In this document: piece after piece, positions 8,543-17,988 of the stretch | How the letters are laid out: each line of letters begins with the position of its first letter | How positions within the stretch are numbered: position 1 is the stretch's first letter | Origin: an uncultured Opitutales bacterium | Lineage (GTDB): Bacteria > Verrucomicrobiota > Verrucomicrobiia > Opitutales > Seribacteraceae | DNA: 64,000 nucleotides | Direction: 5' to 3' | Assembly (NCBI GenBank): GCA_943789375.1 | Contig: CALSTX010000016.1 | Span: 41,033 to 105,032, forward strand | Position numbers and translations under genes: made by a program | Notes under the pieces: generated by a model | What the model saw: the letters and a program-made list of their open reading frames with translations, nothing else | What the model was told of the DNA's origin: nothing | The model's database searches: none

Positions 8543-9885
8543 CACTTCTTCTTTGATTGCCTTGGTCTTGGTGGACCAATGGGTTGATCCTTCCACCAAT
8601 CACTGGGTCCTTCCTTTTCAACCGTTTGATTTACCGCAAACAAAAGTTCTTTCATTTGCTGTAATTTCTTTGGCTTCTTCTGGGCAAGGTCGTTCTTTTC
8701 CTGCCAGTCCTTTTCAATATGGTAAAGTTGGAACTCCTTAAGATCAGCACTAGCCAAAATTTTCCAGTCACCGTGACGCAAGGCGAAATGAATTTCAAGA
8801 GATGCCAAATGATTGCGCCAATATAAGGGAACCTTGCGCTTTAATGGTTTGCCGGAAAAGAGGGGCATAAAGTCAGTCCCGTCAATAGTACGATCCTTGG
8901 GCAATGGAATATCAACAATTCCAAGAATGGTGGAGAAAAGATCCGAGCCAATAATCGGGGTGCTATTTTCACTCACCGGAATCCTGCCCGTCCAACGGGC
9001 AATTCCAGGCACCCGAATACCGCCCTCATGTGAGGACCGTTTGCGTTCGCGCAAACCCGCGGTCGACCCACGAGTTCTTCCGCTATTTCCCGCACCCTCC
9101 GGGCCATTATCTGAGGTAAAGAAAACAAAAGTATTATCCGCAACCCCGATTTCATCCAAGGCCCGCATTAACTTTCCGAATGCATAATCAATCTGGGTGA
9201 TATTGCCATGATGCTGGCGGATGCCCTCATCCTTGATATGGGCATACGCTTTCATAAATTGCGGAGAAGATTCGATGGGAAGATGAGGCTCATGCGTCCA
9301 GACATTTAGAAAGAATGGCTGGTCGGGGTTCCGGACCTCCTTAAGCCAACGAATGCCCTCGTCCACAACCAAGGGAGCTGAGTATCCCTCCAGTTTACCC
9401 AAAGCTTGCCCGTTGAGAACAAAGTTTTCGGGATTCTTGTGGTTTGGGGAAGCGTTATTTTGAGTAGCCATCCAATGATCAAACCCATGATCATTGGGCT
9501 GGGGCTGATTGGGGCTGTTAAAATGGCCGTTCAAATGCCATTTGCCGACATGACAGGTGGAATACCCCTTTTCTTTGAGCAAAGCGGCCACAGTAATTTC
9601 GGAATTGCGGAGATGTACAGGACTATTCTTGGGAAGCCATCTCCATACACCATTACGGTATGGAGTACGACCTGTGAGGATGGCAGAACGGGAGGGTGAA
9701 CAAACGCCACATGCCGAATAGGCCTGAGTGAACTTCGTCCCCTGCTTGGCAAACTTGTCGAGGTTGGGAGTTTTGATTTCGGGGTGGCCATAGCAGGCCA
9801 GATCTCCCCAGCCCATGTCATCGGTCAAAAAGATGACAAAGTTGGGACGGTCCTGCTTGCCAATAAGCAGCGCGGGTAAAAGCAA
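8542..9885 (-). CDS. Sulfatase (arylsulfatase family, Cys-type)
   Basis: The protein is 447 residues from a TTG at 9885. Catalytic features are intact: TDDMGWGD metal-binding motif (21-28), CSPSR at 62-66 whose cysteine is converted to formylglycine, GKWHLNG, and FFTSDNGPEG. It hydrolyses sulfate esters, probably on algal polysaccharide in the periplasm. The start is odd: an ATG at 9910-9908 begins a perfect signal peptide but is out of frame by one base, and the frame from TTG lacks the first half of that signal. Either TTG is the true start or one base is extra near 9900 (see findings). It is followed by the FG-GAP gene. Confidence 0.87.
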   Translation of the reverse strand: MLLPALLIGKQDRPNFVIFLTDDMGWGDLACYGHPEIKTPNLDKFAKQGTKFTQAYSACGVCSPSRSAILTGRTPYRNGVWRWLPKNSPVHLRNSEITVAALLKEKGYSTCHVGKWHLNGHFNSPNQPQPNDHGFDHWMATQNNASPNHKNPENFVLNGQALGKLEGYSAPLVVDEGIRWLKEVRNPDQPFFLNVWTHEPHLPIESSPQFMKAYAHIKDEGIRQHHGNITQIDYAFGKLMRALDEIGVADNTFVFFTSDNGPEGAGNSGRTRGSTAGLRERKRSSHEGGIRVPGIARWTGRIPVSENSTPIIGSDLFSTILGIVDIPLPKDRTIDGTDFMPLFSGKPLKRKVPLYWRNHLASLEIHFALRHGDWKILASADLKEFQLYHIEKDWQEKNDLAQKKPKKLQQMKELLFAVNQTVEKEGPSDWWKDQPIGPPRPRQSKKK

Positions 9886-9922
9886 GAAAAGAGTTACATG
9901 TGAATTTCATAATTAAGAAAGA

Positions 9923-11357
9923 TTATTTAGATCGATAGTTTGGTTTAAGAGTGACAAAAGGCTTTAGTTTCTTGGAGAGCGAAGCGACCAGTTCCTCATG
10001 CTTTGTATGGCCAGCGAGATTGGTCACCTCCTCAGAATCGTTGGCATGATCATAGAGCTCTTTACCTGCCTTGCCTTCCAGCCATTCGATGTAACGGTAA
10101 CGCTCAGTACGCAGGGAATACCCCCAGGCATCTCTGCCATACCATACCAGGGTGACAGCTGGCTTCGTCCAACTTCTCGGCATTTGGATCACTGAGCAAG
10201 GGGCGCAAGGATTTTCCCTGCAAACGAGAAGAAACGGAAATTCCACACAGGTCCATGAGGGTGGGATAAAGATCGAGCAATTCAACCGGTTTATTCGATC
10301 GTTCCCCCTTGGCCATGCCGGGAGCGGAGATAATGAGAGGTACGCGTGTAGACCGTTCAAAGGCCTTGCGTTTGTACCACAAACCCTTTTCGCCTAGAAA
10401 ATATCCGTGATCCGACCAAAATACGATAATGGTTTTATCGAAAATATTGTTTTTCTCCAGTGCATCCATCAAGCGGCCAACCTGGGCATCGACAAATGAC
10501 TGGGTGGCAAAGTATGCCTGCTTGCATTTGCGTGCCTGATACATGGTTATGTCGGCAAAATAATAAGGCCAATTGGCCAAGTCCCTACCCAGAGCAATGG
10601 GAGGCACATCCTCCAAGTCACGCTTCGCTTCTCCCACATCCTGCATGGTGATTTGATCGAGCGGATAGAGATCAAAATATTTCTTGGGGGCGACATAGGG
10701 ACAGTGCGGATTGAAAAATCCCGCAGCCAAAAAGAAGGGTTCATCTTTTTTTTGTCCGATCAGCTCGATAATTTTCGATGCCACCTTGCCATCGGTATGA
10801 TCGGTATCCTTACTTACCGGGTCCCACCAGGCCATACTGATTCCCAGGTTATTATCCTTTTGCCGGCCACGACCGTAGCGGGTGATATATTCCTGCTGGG
10901 TGCGGTCCATACCAATGGGGTTGTACTTTTTATCCCAGGTCTGTGGATCGTCATGCCCATCGGTACCAATCATCGATGGGTTGCCGTAATGATAGATCTT
11001 TCCTGCGCGGGCGGAAAAGTATCCGTTTAGGCGAAATGCCTGACCGAGGGTGATCACATCCGGATTAATTTCTCGCATTTTATTACTGTTGGTCAGAATT
11101 TCAGTTTCATCGGGTCTAAGACCGGTCATTACGCTCGTACGGCTCGGACCACAAAGAGACTGTTGGCAATAAGCCCGCTCAAAAACCACACCACGCTGGG
11201 CCAACCGGTCGAGATGTGGAGTCTTAACCTGTGGATGTCCGTAAACCCCCAGGTCGACATTCATATCATCCGCACAGATAAAAAGAACATTAAGTTTCTC
11301 AGATGAAGCCAAGGTTCCGAGTGCAACTAAATGAAAAATTATAACTAATCCTTTCAT
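9923..11357 (-). pseudogene. Iduronate-2-sulfatase-like sulfatase, frameshifted
   Basis: From ATG 11357 the frame encodes signal peptide MKGLVIIFHLVALGTLASSE, the ICADDMN metal site and CGPSR (C69, formylglycine position), as in the iduronate-2-sulfatase subgroup. About 400 residues in, near 10161, the frame shifts. The original frame stops at 10104, while the other frame continues with WYGRDAWGYSLRTERYRYIEW, the conserved C-terminal block of this subgroup, to the stop at 9923. Removing one base from the GG at 10161-10162 restores a protein of about 477 residues. All catalytic residues precede the break. It is either a recent pseudogene or a sequence error. It lies 18 bases after the esterase gene. 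Confidence 0.85.
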
Positions 11358-11375
11358 AATTGGGAATTCACTTAA

Positions 11376-12200
11376 TTACTTTGAATTGGCAAATTGACTA
11401 GCTATGTAAGGAAACTGCCGATGGATCGCATCTTTGCAGAACTGCCAATTGTGTACGCCCTCATGTTCCTCATAGATGTGACTAATCCCATCTTCCAAGA
11501 GTTGCTTGTGCAAAGCCCGGTTAACCGGAAGAAAGAAGTCTCCTCGCCCACAGTCCAAAACGATCTTGATCTGATTGTCCTTTAATTTCCTGGCCTGGTT
11601 GATCACGGTATGTTCCTCCCAGTTTTCCCAGTGCTTACTCATATCGCCCAGGCGTTTCTTGATCTCCCAGTTATTGGGAAAGGGTCGGATATCCACTCCG
11701 CCCATCAGACATACCGAGGTGCCGAAAGTTTCTGGGTGACGGATCGCCAGGTAAATCGCACCATGCCCGCCCATACTCATTCCTGAGATTGCCCGGGAAC
11801 CACGGTTTGCCCGGGTACGGTAATTTTTGTCCATGTATTGCACGCACTCCTCGGCCACATGGGTCTCGTACTGATAGGTCGGATCGATGGGGCTGTCATA
11901 GTACCAACTGGTCGATCCTCCATCCGGGCATAGAATGATAAATTCGTACTTGTCCGCCAAATGGGCACACTGGGTGGACTGATTCCAGGATGAATGATTG
12001 CCTCCCGCTCCATGCAAAAGATAGAGCACGGGGAATTTATCGGATTCCCGTTGGGAATATGCATCGGGCAGGATAAGGGTGGCCGGAATATTCTGTTCCA
12101 TTTTGGTACTGGGCACCTGAATGACCTCCACCTTCGCCGCATGAACAAATGATCCACCAAGCAGGAAAAAGACAGAAAAGAAAAGGGCTGATATTTTCAT
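11376..12200 (-). CDS. Exported alpha/beta hydrolase, esterase D/feruloyl esterase type
   Basis: I choose ATG 12200 because it gives a good signal peptide (MKISALFFSVFFLLGGSFVH); an in-frame start at 12248 adds 16 residues that do not fit. The 274-residue product belongs to the putative esterase family (PF00756-like). It shows YLLHGAGGNHSSWN, the nucleophile elbow GMSMG (S142), an acid near D221 and HEGVHNW (H250). It probably removes acetyl, feruloyl or similar esters from polysaccharide and shares an operon with two sulfatases and the FG-GAP gene. Confidence 0.85.
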   Translation of the reverse strand: MKISALFFSVFFLLGGSFVHAAKVEVIQVPSTKMEQNIPATLILPDAYSQRESDKFPVLYLLHGAGGNHSSWNQSTQCAHLADKYEFIILCPDGGSTSWYYDSPIDPTYQYETHVAEECVQYMDKNYRTRANRGSRAISGMSMGGHGAIYLAIRHPETFGTSVCLMGGVDIRPFPNNWEIKKRLGDMSKHWENWEEHTVINQARKLKDNQIKIVLDCGRGDFFLPVNRALHKQLLEDGISHIYEEHEGVHNWQFCKDAIHRQFPYIASQFANSK

Positions 12201-12306
12201 GTAATGATACATCGCAAAGGAACTTAGGTTATTCAAACCAAGAAACATATCTGAATATAATTCAAATCTTTAGGAATCCCTAATCCAAAGCTATGTACTT
12301 GGGTGC

Positions 12307-12509
12307 ATGAGTGAAGGGAAAAAAACGGTGGTAGTAATAGGCGGGGGAGCTGCTGGATATTTTGCCGCCATTACCGCAGCACAGACCAATCCATCACTTC
12401 GGGTTATCCTGCTCGAAGGCCTTGCCTAGGAAAGTATCCGTGGTCCGATTAAGACACAATCCGGACAAGCACATTGCCAACTCAACTTGGGCTGGTATCT
12501 ACAGCAATC
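12307..12509 (+). pseudogene. Remnant of HI0933/BaiN-like flavoprotein
   Basis: ATG 12307 opens a 40-codon frame encoding a dinucleotide-binding fold start: VVVIGGGAAGYFAAITAAQ, then VILLEGLA and a TAG at 12427. After the stop, another frame reads KVSVVRLRHNPDK, a damaged form of the K-V-x-V-S-G-G-G-R-C-N-V-T-H-N motif of HI0933/BaiN-like flavoproteins, with the glycine stretch missing. Nothing of the remaining 350 or so residues is present; the convergent LpoB gene begins its 3' end at 12510. This is a decayed 5' fragment. Confidence 0.75.
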
Positions 12510-13073
12510 CTACTTGCGAACCATTTTGATGATATCTTCACTCTCCGATACCACAACCTGCCCAAGACTTGGGGAGTTGGGATTAAGATCAACAAGTTCT
12601 AGGATATAACGATATGTTTTATTAATTACCTTCTTTTGGTATTCCCGAGATTCGAATATTTGTTGCGTCAACACAAAGTCTGGAAGGTTAGATCCTGAAC
12701 GCCCTCTTTGCGACTTTGCGAAGGTAATAAATTCGTTCATAGAAGCTCCTGAAGAAGTACCTGAAATTCGGGCTAAGCCGGATTGTGTAATAATGTTTCT
12801 TAAGCCGTTGATTCGTATAGAATCTGGAAACTCAACCGTGGTTTGAGAACTCATAGGACCAATGGCAATAACTGGTAGCCTATTACCTATTTTTTGAGTC
12901 ACAGGTGAACGCATGAGCCGAGGAAACATCTTACTGGAAAATTCATCTAAATCCCGAATTGTCAAATCCCGATATTCAGCAACTTGAGACGAATCAATTC
13001 GAGTAGTTTTACCGCTCTGGCAGCCGGAAAACAAGAAGACTGAAAGAGAAAGAATGGATAGTGCTTTGATCAT
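12510..13073 (-). CDS. lpoB: LpoB-like lipoprotein (penicillin-binding protein activator family)
   Basis: The 187-residue protein has a lipoprotein signal (LSLSVFLFSGC, lipidated Cys 18). The LpoB fold follows, with DLTIRDLDEFSSKMF, RLPVIAIGPM and a helix-strand pattern ending SLGQVVVSESEDIIKMVRK. In Escherichia coli LpoB is an outer-membrane lipoprotein that activates PBP1b; whether a PVC bacterium uses it that way is unknown. The gene before it in the same direction is a YcfL homologue, the same neighbour as in E. coli (ycfL-ycfM). This synteny supports the call. Confidence 0.82.
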   Translation of the reverse strand: MIKALSILSLSVFLFSGCQSGKTTRIDSSQVAEYRDLTIRDLDEFSSKMFPRLMRSPVTQKIGNRLPVIAIGPMSSQTTVEFPDSIRINGLRNIITQSGLARISGTSSGASMNEFITFAKSQRGRSGSNLPDFVLTQQIFESREYQKKVINKTYRYILELVDLNPNSPSLGQVVVSESEDIIKMVRK

Positions 13074-13108
13074 AATAAATTAAATTTAACGATTTTACTT
13101 GGGGGATG

Positions 13109-13501
13109 CTACTTACTTTTTAATAAAATATGAAAGTCTACTGCACCACCACGAATATCAACACCCTCTAAGGTTTTAACTTCCTGACCATTGATAGTGG
13201 CAGTTTTCCATGTAGAGGTACTTGAATCAATGTTTCCATTACCATCTAGCCAGTCAAACTTGTACATAAAAACTTTGGGGCGAGTTGAGCGGTTCTGCAC
13301 TTCGGCTTTGGCAAGCAATCTACCGTTTAATATCTCACTAAAGGTTCGAATTACATTAATAGATTTCAGTTTCTGCTGATTACCTGCAACTACTTTAATG
13401 TTTCCATCCCCATCTTCCGCAAGAGTAGTGACTGGGCTTTTGTTGTAAGTGGCACAGGAAGATATCAAAATCAAAGACAACAGTAAAAAAAAACGATTCA
13501 T
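13109..13501 (-). CDS. ycfL: YcfL-like lipoprotein (DUF1425)
   Basis: The 130-residue protein has a lipobox ending ILISSC and a small beta-rich domain with the YcfL pattern: LLAKAEVQNRSTR, VFMYKFDWLDGNG, then TINGQEVKTLEGV and a final strand DFHILL. YcfL has no proven function. Its place between COG3014 and LpoB genes matches clusters known in gammaproteobacteria, so the three probably act together at the outer membrane. Confidence 0.82.
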   Translation of the reverse strand: MNRFFLLLSLILISSCATYNKSPVTTLAEDGDGNIKVVAGNQQKLKSINVIRTFSEILNGRLLAKAEVQNRSTRPKVFMYKFDWLDGNGNIDSSTSTWKTATINGQEVKTLEGVDIRGGAVDFHILLKSK

Positions 13502-13512
13502 ACAAAATAAGA

Positions 13513-14955
13513 TTATTGGGATAAGGCGAAAAATCTTTCCTCTGTAATCCCATTGGAAGCAAGAGCAGAGTCAATTGAAAAATTTGCTATTTGCCTAATG
13601 GGGAAACCCTGTCGAATTGACTTGAGGTAAACAAAGTTGGTGTGACTGTTGGGGTTTACCTTGGCCTTTATACTTTGACCGCTTTGCGAGGTAACCGAAA
13701 CAAGACCGTCTGCAGGAGTGGGGATTCTTTGCACAAGTACTTTTTTGGGAACTGAATACCAGCCCCTTTCGTCTGCCTGGGTAATAGATTCTGCAACCGC
13801 AACTTTTGCCACAGCCGCAAATAAGGCTACCGCGATACTATCATCCTGCTGATTTTTGGTAGCTGCTTCAATCGCTGCTTGTGAAGCAACTGCCAAGACG
13901 GTTTGAACCATAGCTTTTGCCATTTCTGCAGGAAAATCAGCTTCAAATTCAGAGGAAATAACCGCGTCCAAATCAACCAACTCTTCCATTCGAACTGGTT
14001 TGCCAGCATTACCTGACTTAATCTGAAAAGCACTATCATAGTCATCACGGTAATGTAATTGGGGAAATGCAATTGGTGCATAAAGCACGCCACCAGGTGG
14101 GTTGCCGCCGTAAAACAAGGCAAGAGGTAAACGAATTTTTTTCTCTAATCTGTAAGGTGCACTACCTGTTTCCATGAAAACATATGTTGCAGAATCCCCT
14201 CGCCGCGGGGATTCCCTCATTAAAAAATTCTTTTTCCCAAGCACCGAAATTAAGTTACTTTTGTCTGCCCCAAAATCGAATTTAATATTTTTAGCCCCAC
14301 GGACATTGTACATCCTATTTTGAAGAACTATTCGGAGGTAATCTCCAAAAGGATTATAAAATTCAGAGTATTTCTTGCTTAACTCAGTATCAACATAATC
14401 CTTCATCGAAATCTCTCCCGATTCCATCACTTGTTGATACTTTAAATTTTCTGTGTTACTTGCTTTGTCTTCAGCATCAATAATTTTCTTACGATTTAAT
14501 TCGCGGGCTTCTTCTCTCTTGAATCGTAATTCATTGAAGGACGACTGTACTTTTGCAGAGTCATTTCTCTCCAATGCCCGAAGGGCACGATAGATTTCCA
14601 ACATATTTCTGTCATGGAATTTTCCCACATATTCTCCGAGTCCTTTCTTTTGAGGATCAATTAACCCACCCCCGAAATTTTCATCAACCAGTTCTTTTGC
14701 CACATTCATGTGCATTTCAGCCATTTGAGGTAATTGGTTTGCTCTTGCCACTGTAGACATTTCTAGATTCCAAAGAAGCTCCTCATCGTGACCAGGTGTA
14801 ATTGACTTCCCTGCTTTTTCCAAGTTGGCCAATGCACCCACGGCATCCCCTTGATCCCAGCTATTTCTAAAATCTGCAGTACTTTGCTGATAAGAAGCAC
14901 AAGACGAAAGAAGGCATATAATACCCAAAACAGACAGGTGAAGAGTTATTTTCAT
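13513..14955 (-). CDS. COG3014-type lipoprotein
   Basis: The 480-residue protein has a lipobox ending ICLLSSC. The N-terminal half is helical and TPR-like (SWDQGDAVGALANLEKAGK, LRALERNDSAKVQSSFNEL). The second half is beta-rich with RRGDSATYVFMETG and a short apolar alanine-rich stretch (MVQTVLAVASQAAIEAA). Size and order resemble COG3014 proteins found beside YcfL and LpoB in Vibrio and related genomes. Function unknown; an envelope scaffold is a guess. It lies 11 bases upstream of ycfL in the same direction. Confidence 0.7.
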   Translation of the reverse strand: MKITLHLSVLGIICLLSSCASYQQSTADFRNSWDQGDAVGALANLEKAGKSITPGHDEELLWNLEMSTVARANQLPQMAEMHMNVAKELVDENFGGGLIDPQKKGLGEYVGKFHDRNMLEIYRALRALERNDSAKVQSSFNELRFKREEARELNRKKIIDAEDKASNTENLKYQQVMESGEISMKDYVDTELSKKYSEFYNPFGDYLRIVLQNRMYNVRGAKNIKFDFGADKSNLISVLGKKNFLMRESPRRGDSATYVFMETGSAPYRLEKKIRLPLALFYGGNPPGGVLYAPIAFPQLHYRDDYDSAFQIKSGNAGKPVRMEELVDLDAVISSEFEADFPAEMAKAMVQTVLAVASQAAIEAATKNQQDDSIAVALFAAVAKVAVAESITQADERGWYSVPKKVLVQRIPTPADGLVSVTSQSGQSIKAKVNPNSHTNFVYLKSIRQGFPIRQIANFSIDSALASNGITEERFFALSQ

Positions 14956-14968
14956 AGGGTTTGATAAT

Positions 14969-15859
14969 TTATTGTTTAGCTAATTTAGCGATGGGTAAAT
15001 CCTCCGGAGATGCCACTTCAGTATTGATGCCGTTGTCTTCCAAAATTTCACAGGTCGATACATCTTCCTGAGTGTGGGTTACCTTAACACTCCCGATTTG
15101 AGTTATAGCTCCTCCCGCCAATTTCTTTTTCGTAATCGGATGAAATATTGGTTTGGAGATGAACACTTCATAATGTTGCCCCACTTTTACCCCGTTCTTG
15201 TAGCCTGCTAGAATAAAACATTGAGAGCCGTTCTTTCCATGAAGATAAATCACCTGTTCAATTTCTTTCATGAAGTGGGAAGACATTTCCGCAGCCGCAT
15301 CTTTGGCAAATTGATCGATCTTTTTTCTGCTTTCAAAGTTTTCACTGTTGGTTGATCCAAATATATCTTCATCCCAGGATGCATTGAAAACAGGCACCTC
15401 AAAAGTCTTCTGTTCACTGGCATTCCCTCTTTCAATTAAAATCATGGTTATAGAAACATAGATATCACGATTCAACCTGGTCGAATTATCTAACGGGTTG
15501 GTTGTACGAGTTACTTTTTCCAAAAATTCAACGACATTACAATTGAGCAAATACTTAGGTATTGATTCTTTCTTTTGTTCAGCTTTTTCAAATATCTCAG
15601 AATATTCTAATTCTAAATTTAGATTTGATTGAGAAACGATTTCATCAATATTAACCACTGCATATTTACCTGTATTATTAAGATAGTGCATGAAATGAGT
15701 CGGCATCGCCTCCAGGAAAGCTGGCAGGGAGGGCGATTTATTTTTCTGCACACTTTCCGTCGCTTTGATTTCTACCTAATATGATCGTTTCTTTTCTCCC
15801 CTAGCAATGAAAGAGACGAGGATAAGAAAAGATGGCAAATTGAAAATATGACTTTTCAT
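14969..15859 (-). pseudogene. CsgG/FlgT-like exported protein interrupted by an in-frame TAG
   Basis: ATG 15859 begins a signal peptide (MKSHIFNLPSFLILVSFIA), but codon 28 is TAG (15778-15776). The same frame then continues open for 269 codons to 14969. A GTG at 15751 would make a 260-residue product without a signal. The body has a CsgG-like N-terminal half (FMHYLNNTGKYAVVNIDEI) and a C-terminal domain like the FlgT C-domain: GQHYEVFISKPIFHP, KKLAGGAITQIGSVKV. Sharing one frame across the stop suggests a recent nonsense change, or an error at one base. It belongs to the LpoB-YcfL-COG3014 cluster. Confidence 0.7.
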
Positions 15860-15873
15860 ATTAATATAAGCTT

Positions 15874-17043
15874 TTAATGGTTACGTTCTGCAGGCAACTC
15901 GTACTTGGAATTCTTTAGAAACTCGTACATGCCCTCTGCTTTCCTCACTTCAGCGTCGGTCAGCTTTCTCCCCTATTTTGATGCTTCTGGGTGAAAGGCT
16001 ATCTGTGATTGCCATCTGCTTATATTCCTCGTCCGTCGGTGTAAGCTGCAAGGTTTCAGTTGTCAGCCCCTCATAAGCGTTGATCACTCTTTTCCTCCAC
16101 CAGCAAATCCAGATCTGAATGACTTTTAACCTTCTGAGACCGGGCTTGGATCAAAATAGGTTCGGTCGGTGAAGCAATTGCCTACAAACACCCCATCTAT
16201 CTCAATTTCTGCATCAGCTAGGCTTCCAGTTGGTAGGTTGTACCGGTTAAGGGTAAGGTTCTGATTTGTCGTCCTTGGATATCTCCGGCCATCTCAAGTT
16301 TTGTAACTTGGCCGATATAATAACCCCCACCCCTTATTTGATCTTGGAGATGGTCGCCCCTGTCTGCGTCTGACTCCTGTTTTGCTGAGCAGCCCTGACT
16401 GGCGGCTTGGTCAAATGCAGCAACGAGGCAATATTTCCTTAAAATACTCAGTTTTATCGATATGCTCAACAATCTCCCCCGCAATCTCGTCAATAAGTTC
16501 GTTAATGATACTCTGCTTGCCTGACTGGATTGAGATTTTACTTGTTACCGGAATACGCTTGGTAGCAGAAATATTTTTTCCCAAGATTGTCCCAGAATTT
16601 AAAGAACTGGCTAGCCTGAAGTTGGCATCTAAGCGGTGAGTATAAATTTTCCTGTCAAAATTGGGTAAGTCCTTTATTTCGGAGCTAAAGGAATTTAGTG
16701 TTAAAAGCAAAAAATAATCTGCACCCAATTGTTGCGATAAAGTTTGAATACTATTGTCACTAAGGGATGCATAGGGGTTTGTACTTTTCCCATCGATCGA
16801 AAAATTCTTCAAAGATTTGCCTACAGTTTCGTGTGTAATGACAAGAAACCCATTTCCAGACAATGAAGCACTGAGATTTTCTCTTGCGTATATTGCTGAA
16901 TTCGAATCTTGGGATTTTTTGATTTGATCATCCACGAAGAGTGCCACTGATTGCATGTCTGATGCAGAAGACTGAAGGGTGGCACAGGAAAGAACCAGGG
17001 TACAAAGGAATGTAAAGGGGTTTTTGGAATGTTTAATTAGCAT
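15874..17043 (-). pseudogene. CsgG-PEGA-like protein, multiply frameshifted
   Basis: The first 210 codons (17043 to 16411) are intact: signal region FLCTLVLSCATLQSSA, then a CsgG/LpoB-like nucleotide-fold pattern (ARENLSASLSGNGFLVITHE, TLSQQLGADYFLLLTLNSF). Past 16440 the coding sense jumps between frames: TLPLTGTTYQLEA, then ADAEIEIDGVFVGNC, a PEGA-type motif, then VINAYEGLTTETLQLTPT, and finally EGMYEFLKNSKYELPAERNH with TAA at 15874. At least three frame changes are needed to read through. This is a real pseudogene or a badly resolved stretch. It was a paralogue of its neighbours in the envelope cluster. Confidence 0.75.
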
Positions 17044-17148
17044 GATTGGGATATAAAATTAAATTTAGAGTTATAAACATATGAAAAATTACTTATTAGA
17101 ATTCAACTTCTTTTTCTAAAATATACATAGATAGATTCTGTACTTTAT

Positions 17149-17988
17149 CTAACGGGACATGATAAATATATTATCGGTAGTATTTTCTTTACCTTTTTTG
17201 TTTGTACTCCCCCGCGAATGGTCAAGAAACTCTAACTTATGTATGGTGGATACATATTTTTTTTCTTTGTTATGGTTTTCCTGAATAAGTTCAGAGCTCA
17301 AACTCAAAGTTGGTGAAAAAAAATCTTTCGTTCTACTAGAGGTGTAAGAACGAGAAAACTTTTTATCTTCGACCAACTTAAGTAAAGAAACAACATATTC
17401 ACTTGGAATAGCAAAATTTAGATTTTGTCCTCCTTGCACCATTCCCACTGAAACGCCAATCACTTTGCCCGAATTATCCAGTACAGGTCCCCCACTACTT
17501 CCGCTAGAAATCGGCGCTGTCATTTGTACGAGATAGTCCTCACCAAATTTCCGAATACTACTTACAAGTCCATTGGAAAATGTACCCTCCAACCCTTGTG
17601 GGTTCCCAACCACATAAACAGATTGACCAATTTTTAGGTTTTTTGAATCGCCGAGATCCAACTTAACAGGTGAGGTTTTATCGATCTGGAGTAGAGCAAT
17701 ATCGAAAGTTGGGTTAACTGCTACAACATTTTCAATTTTAGATACACTTGATCTCCCCAAAAACTTAACAACTCCACCACTTGTATTTTCAACAACATGA
17801 TAATTTGTCGCCACGACATTAGGAGATACGAAAAAACCACTCCCTGACTTTACAGCCTGCCCGGTTTCGTCAAATAAGACCAGCATCACCGATGCTGGAA
17901 AAGCCTTTTCTGCTATTTGCTCTGAAGTTAGTCCTAATAAGTTTATTCCACCAAGGGCAGTGAAACATAAAAGATAATTGAAAATCAT
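17149..17988 (-). CDS. Exported trypsin-like serine protease (S1C, no PDZ domain)
   Basis: This 279-residue protein has a weak N-terminal signal (MIFNYLLCFTALGGINLLGL) and a chymotrypsin-fold protease with the full triad: H64 in ATNYHVV, D96 in TFDIALLQ, S165 in SSGSSGGPV. GNPQGLEGTFSNGLVS is the usual DegP/HtrA loop. There is no PDZ domain; the last 70 residues are polar and low in complexity. It lies 105 bases upstream of the CsgG-PEGA gene in the same direction and may be the first gene of the envelope cluster, for example a quality-control or processing protease. Confidence 0.85.
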   Translation of the reverse strand: MIFNYLLCFTALGGINLLGLTSEQIAEKAFPASVMLVLFDETGQAVKSGSGFFVSPNVVATNYHVVENTSGGVVKFLGRSSVSKIENVVAVNPTFDIALLQIDKTSPVKLDLGDSKNLKIGQSVYVVGNPQGLEGTFSNGLVSSIRKFGEDYLVQMTAPISSGSSGGPVLDNSGKVIGVSVGMVQGGQNLNFAIPSEYVVSLLKLVEDKKFSRSYTSSRTKDFFSPTLSLSSELIQENHNKEKKYVSTIHKLEFLDHSRGSTNKKGKENTTDNIFIMSR

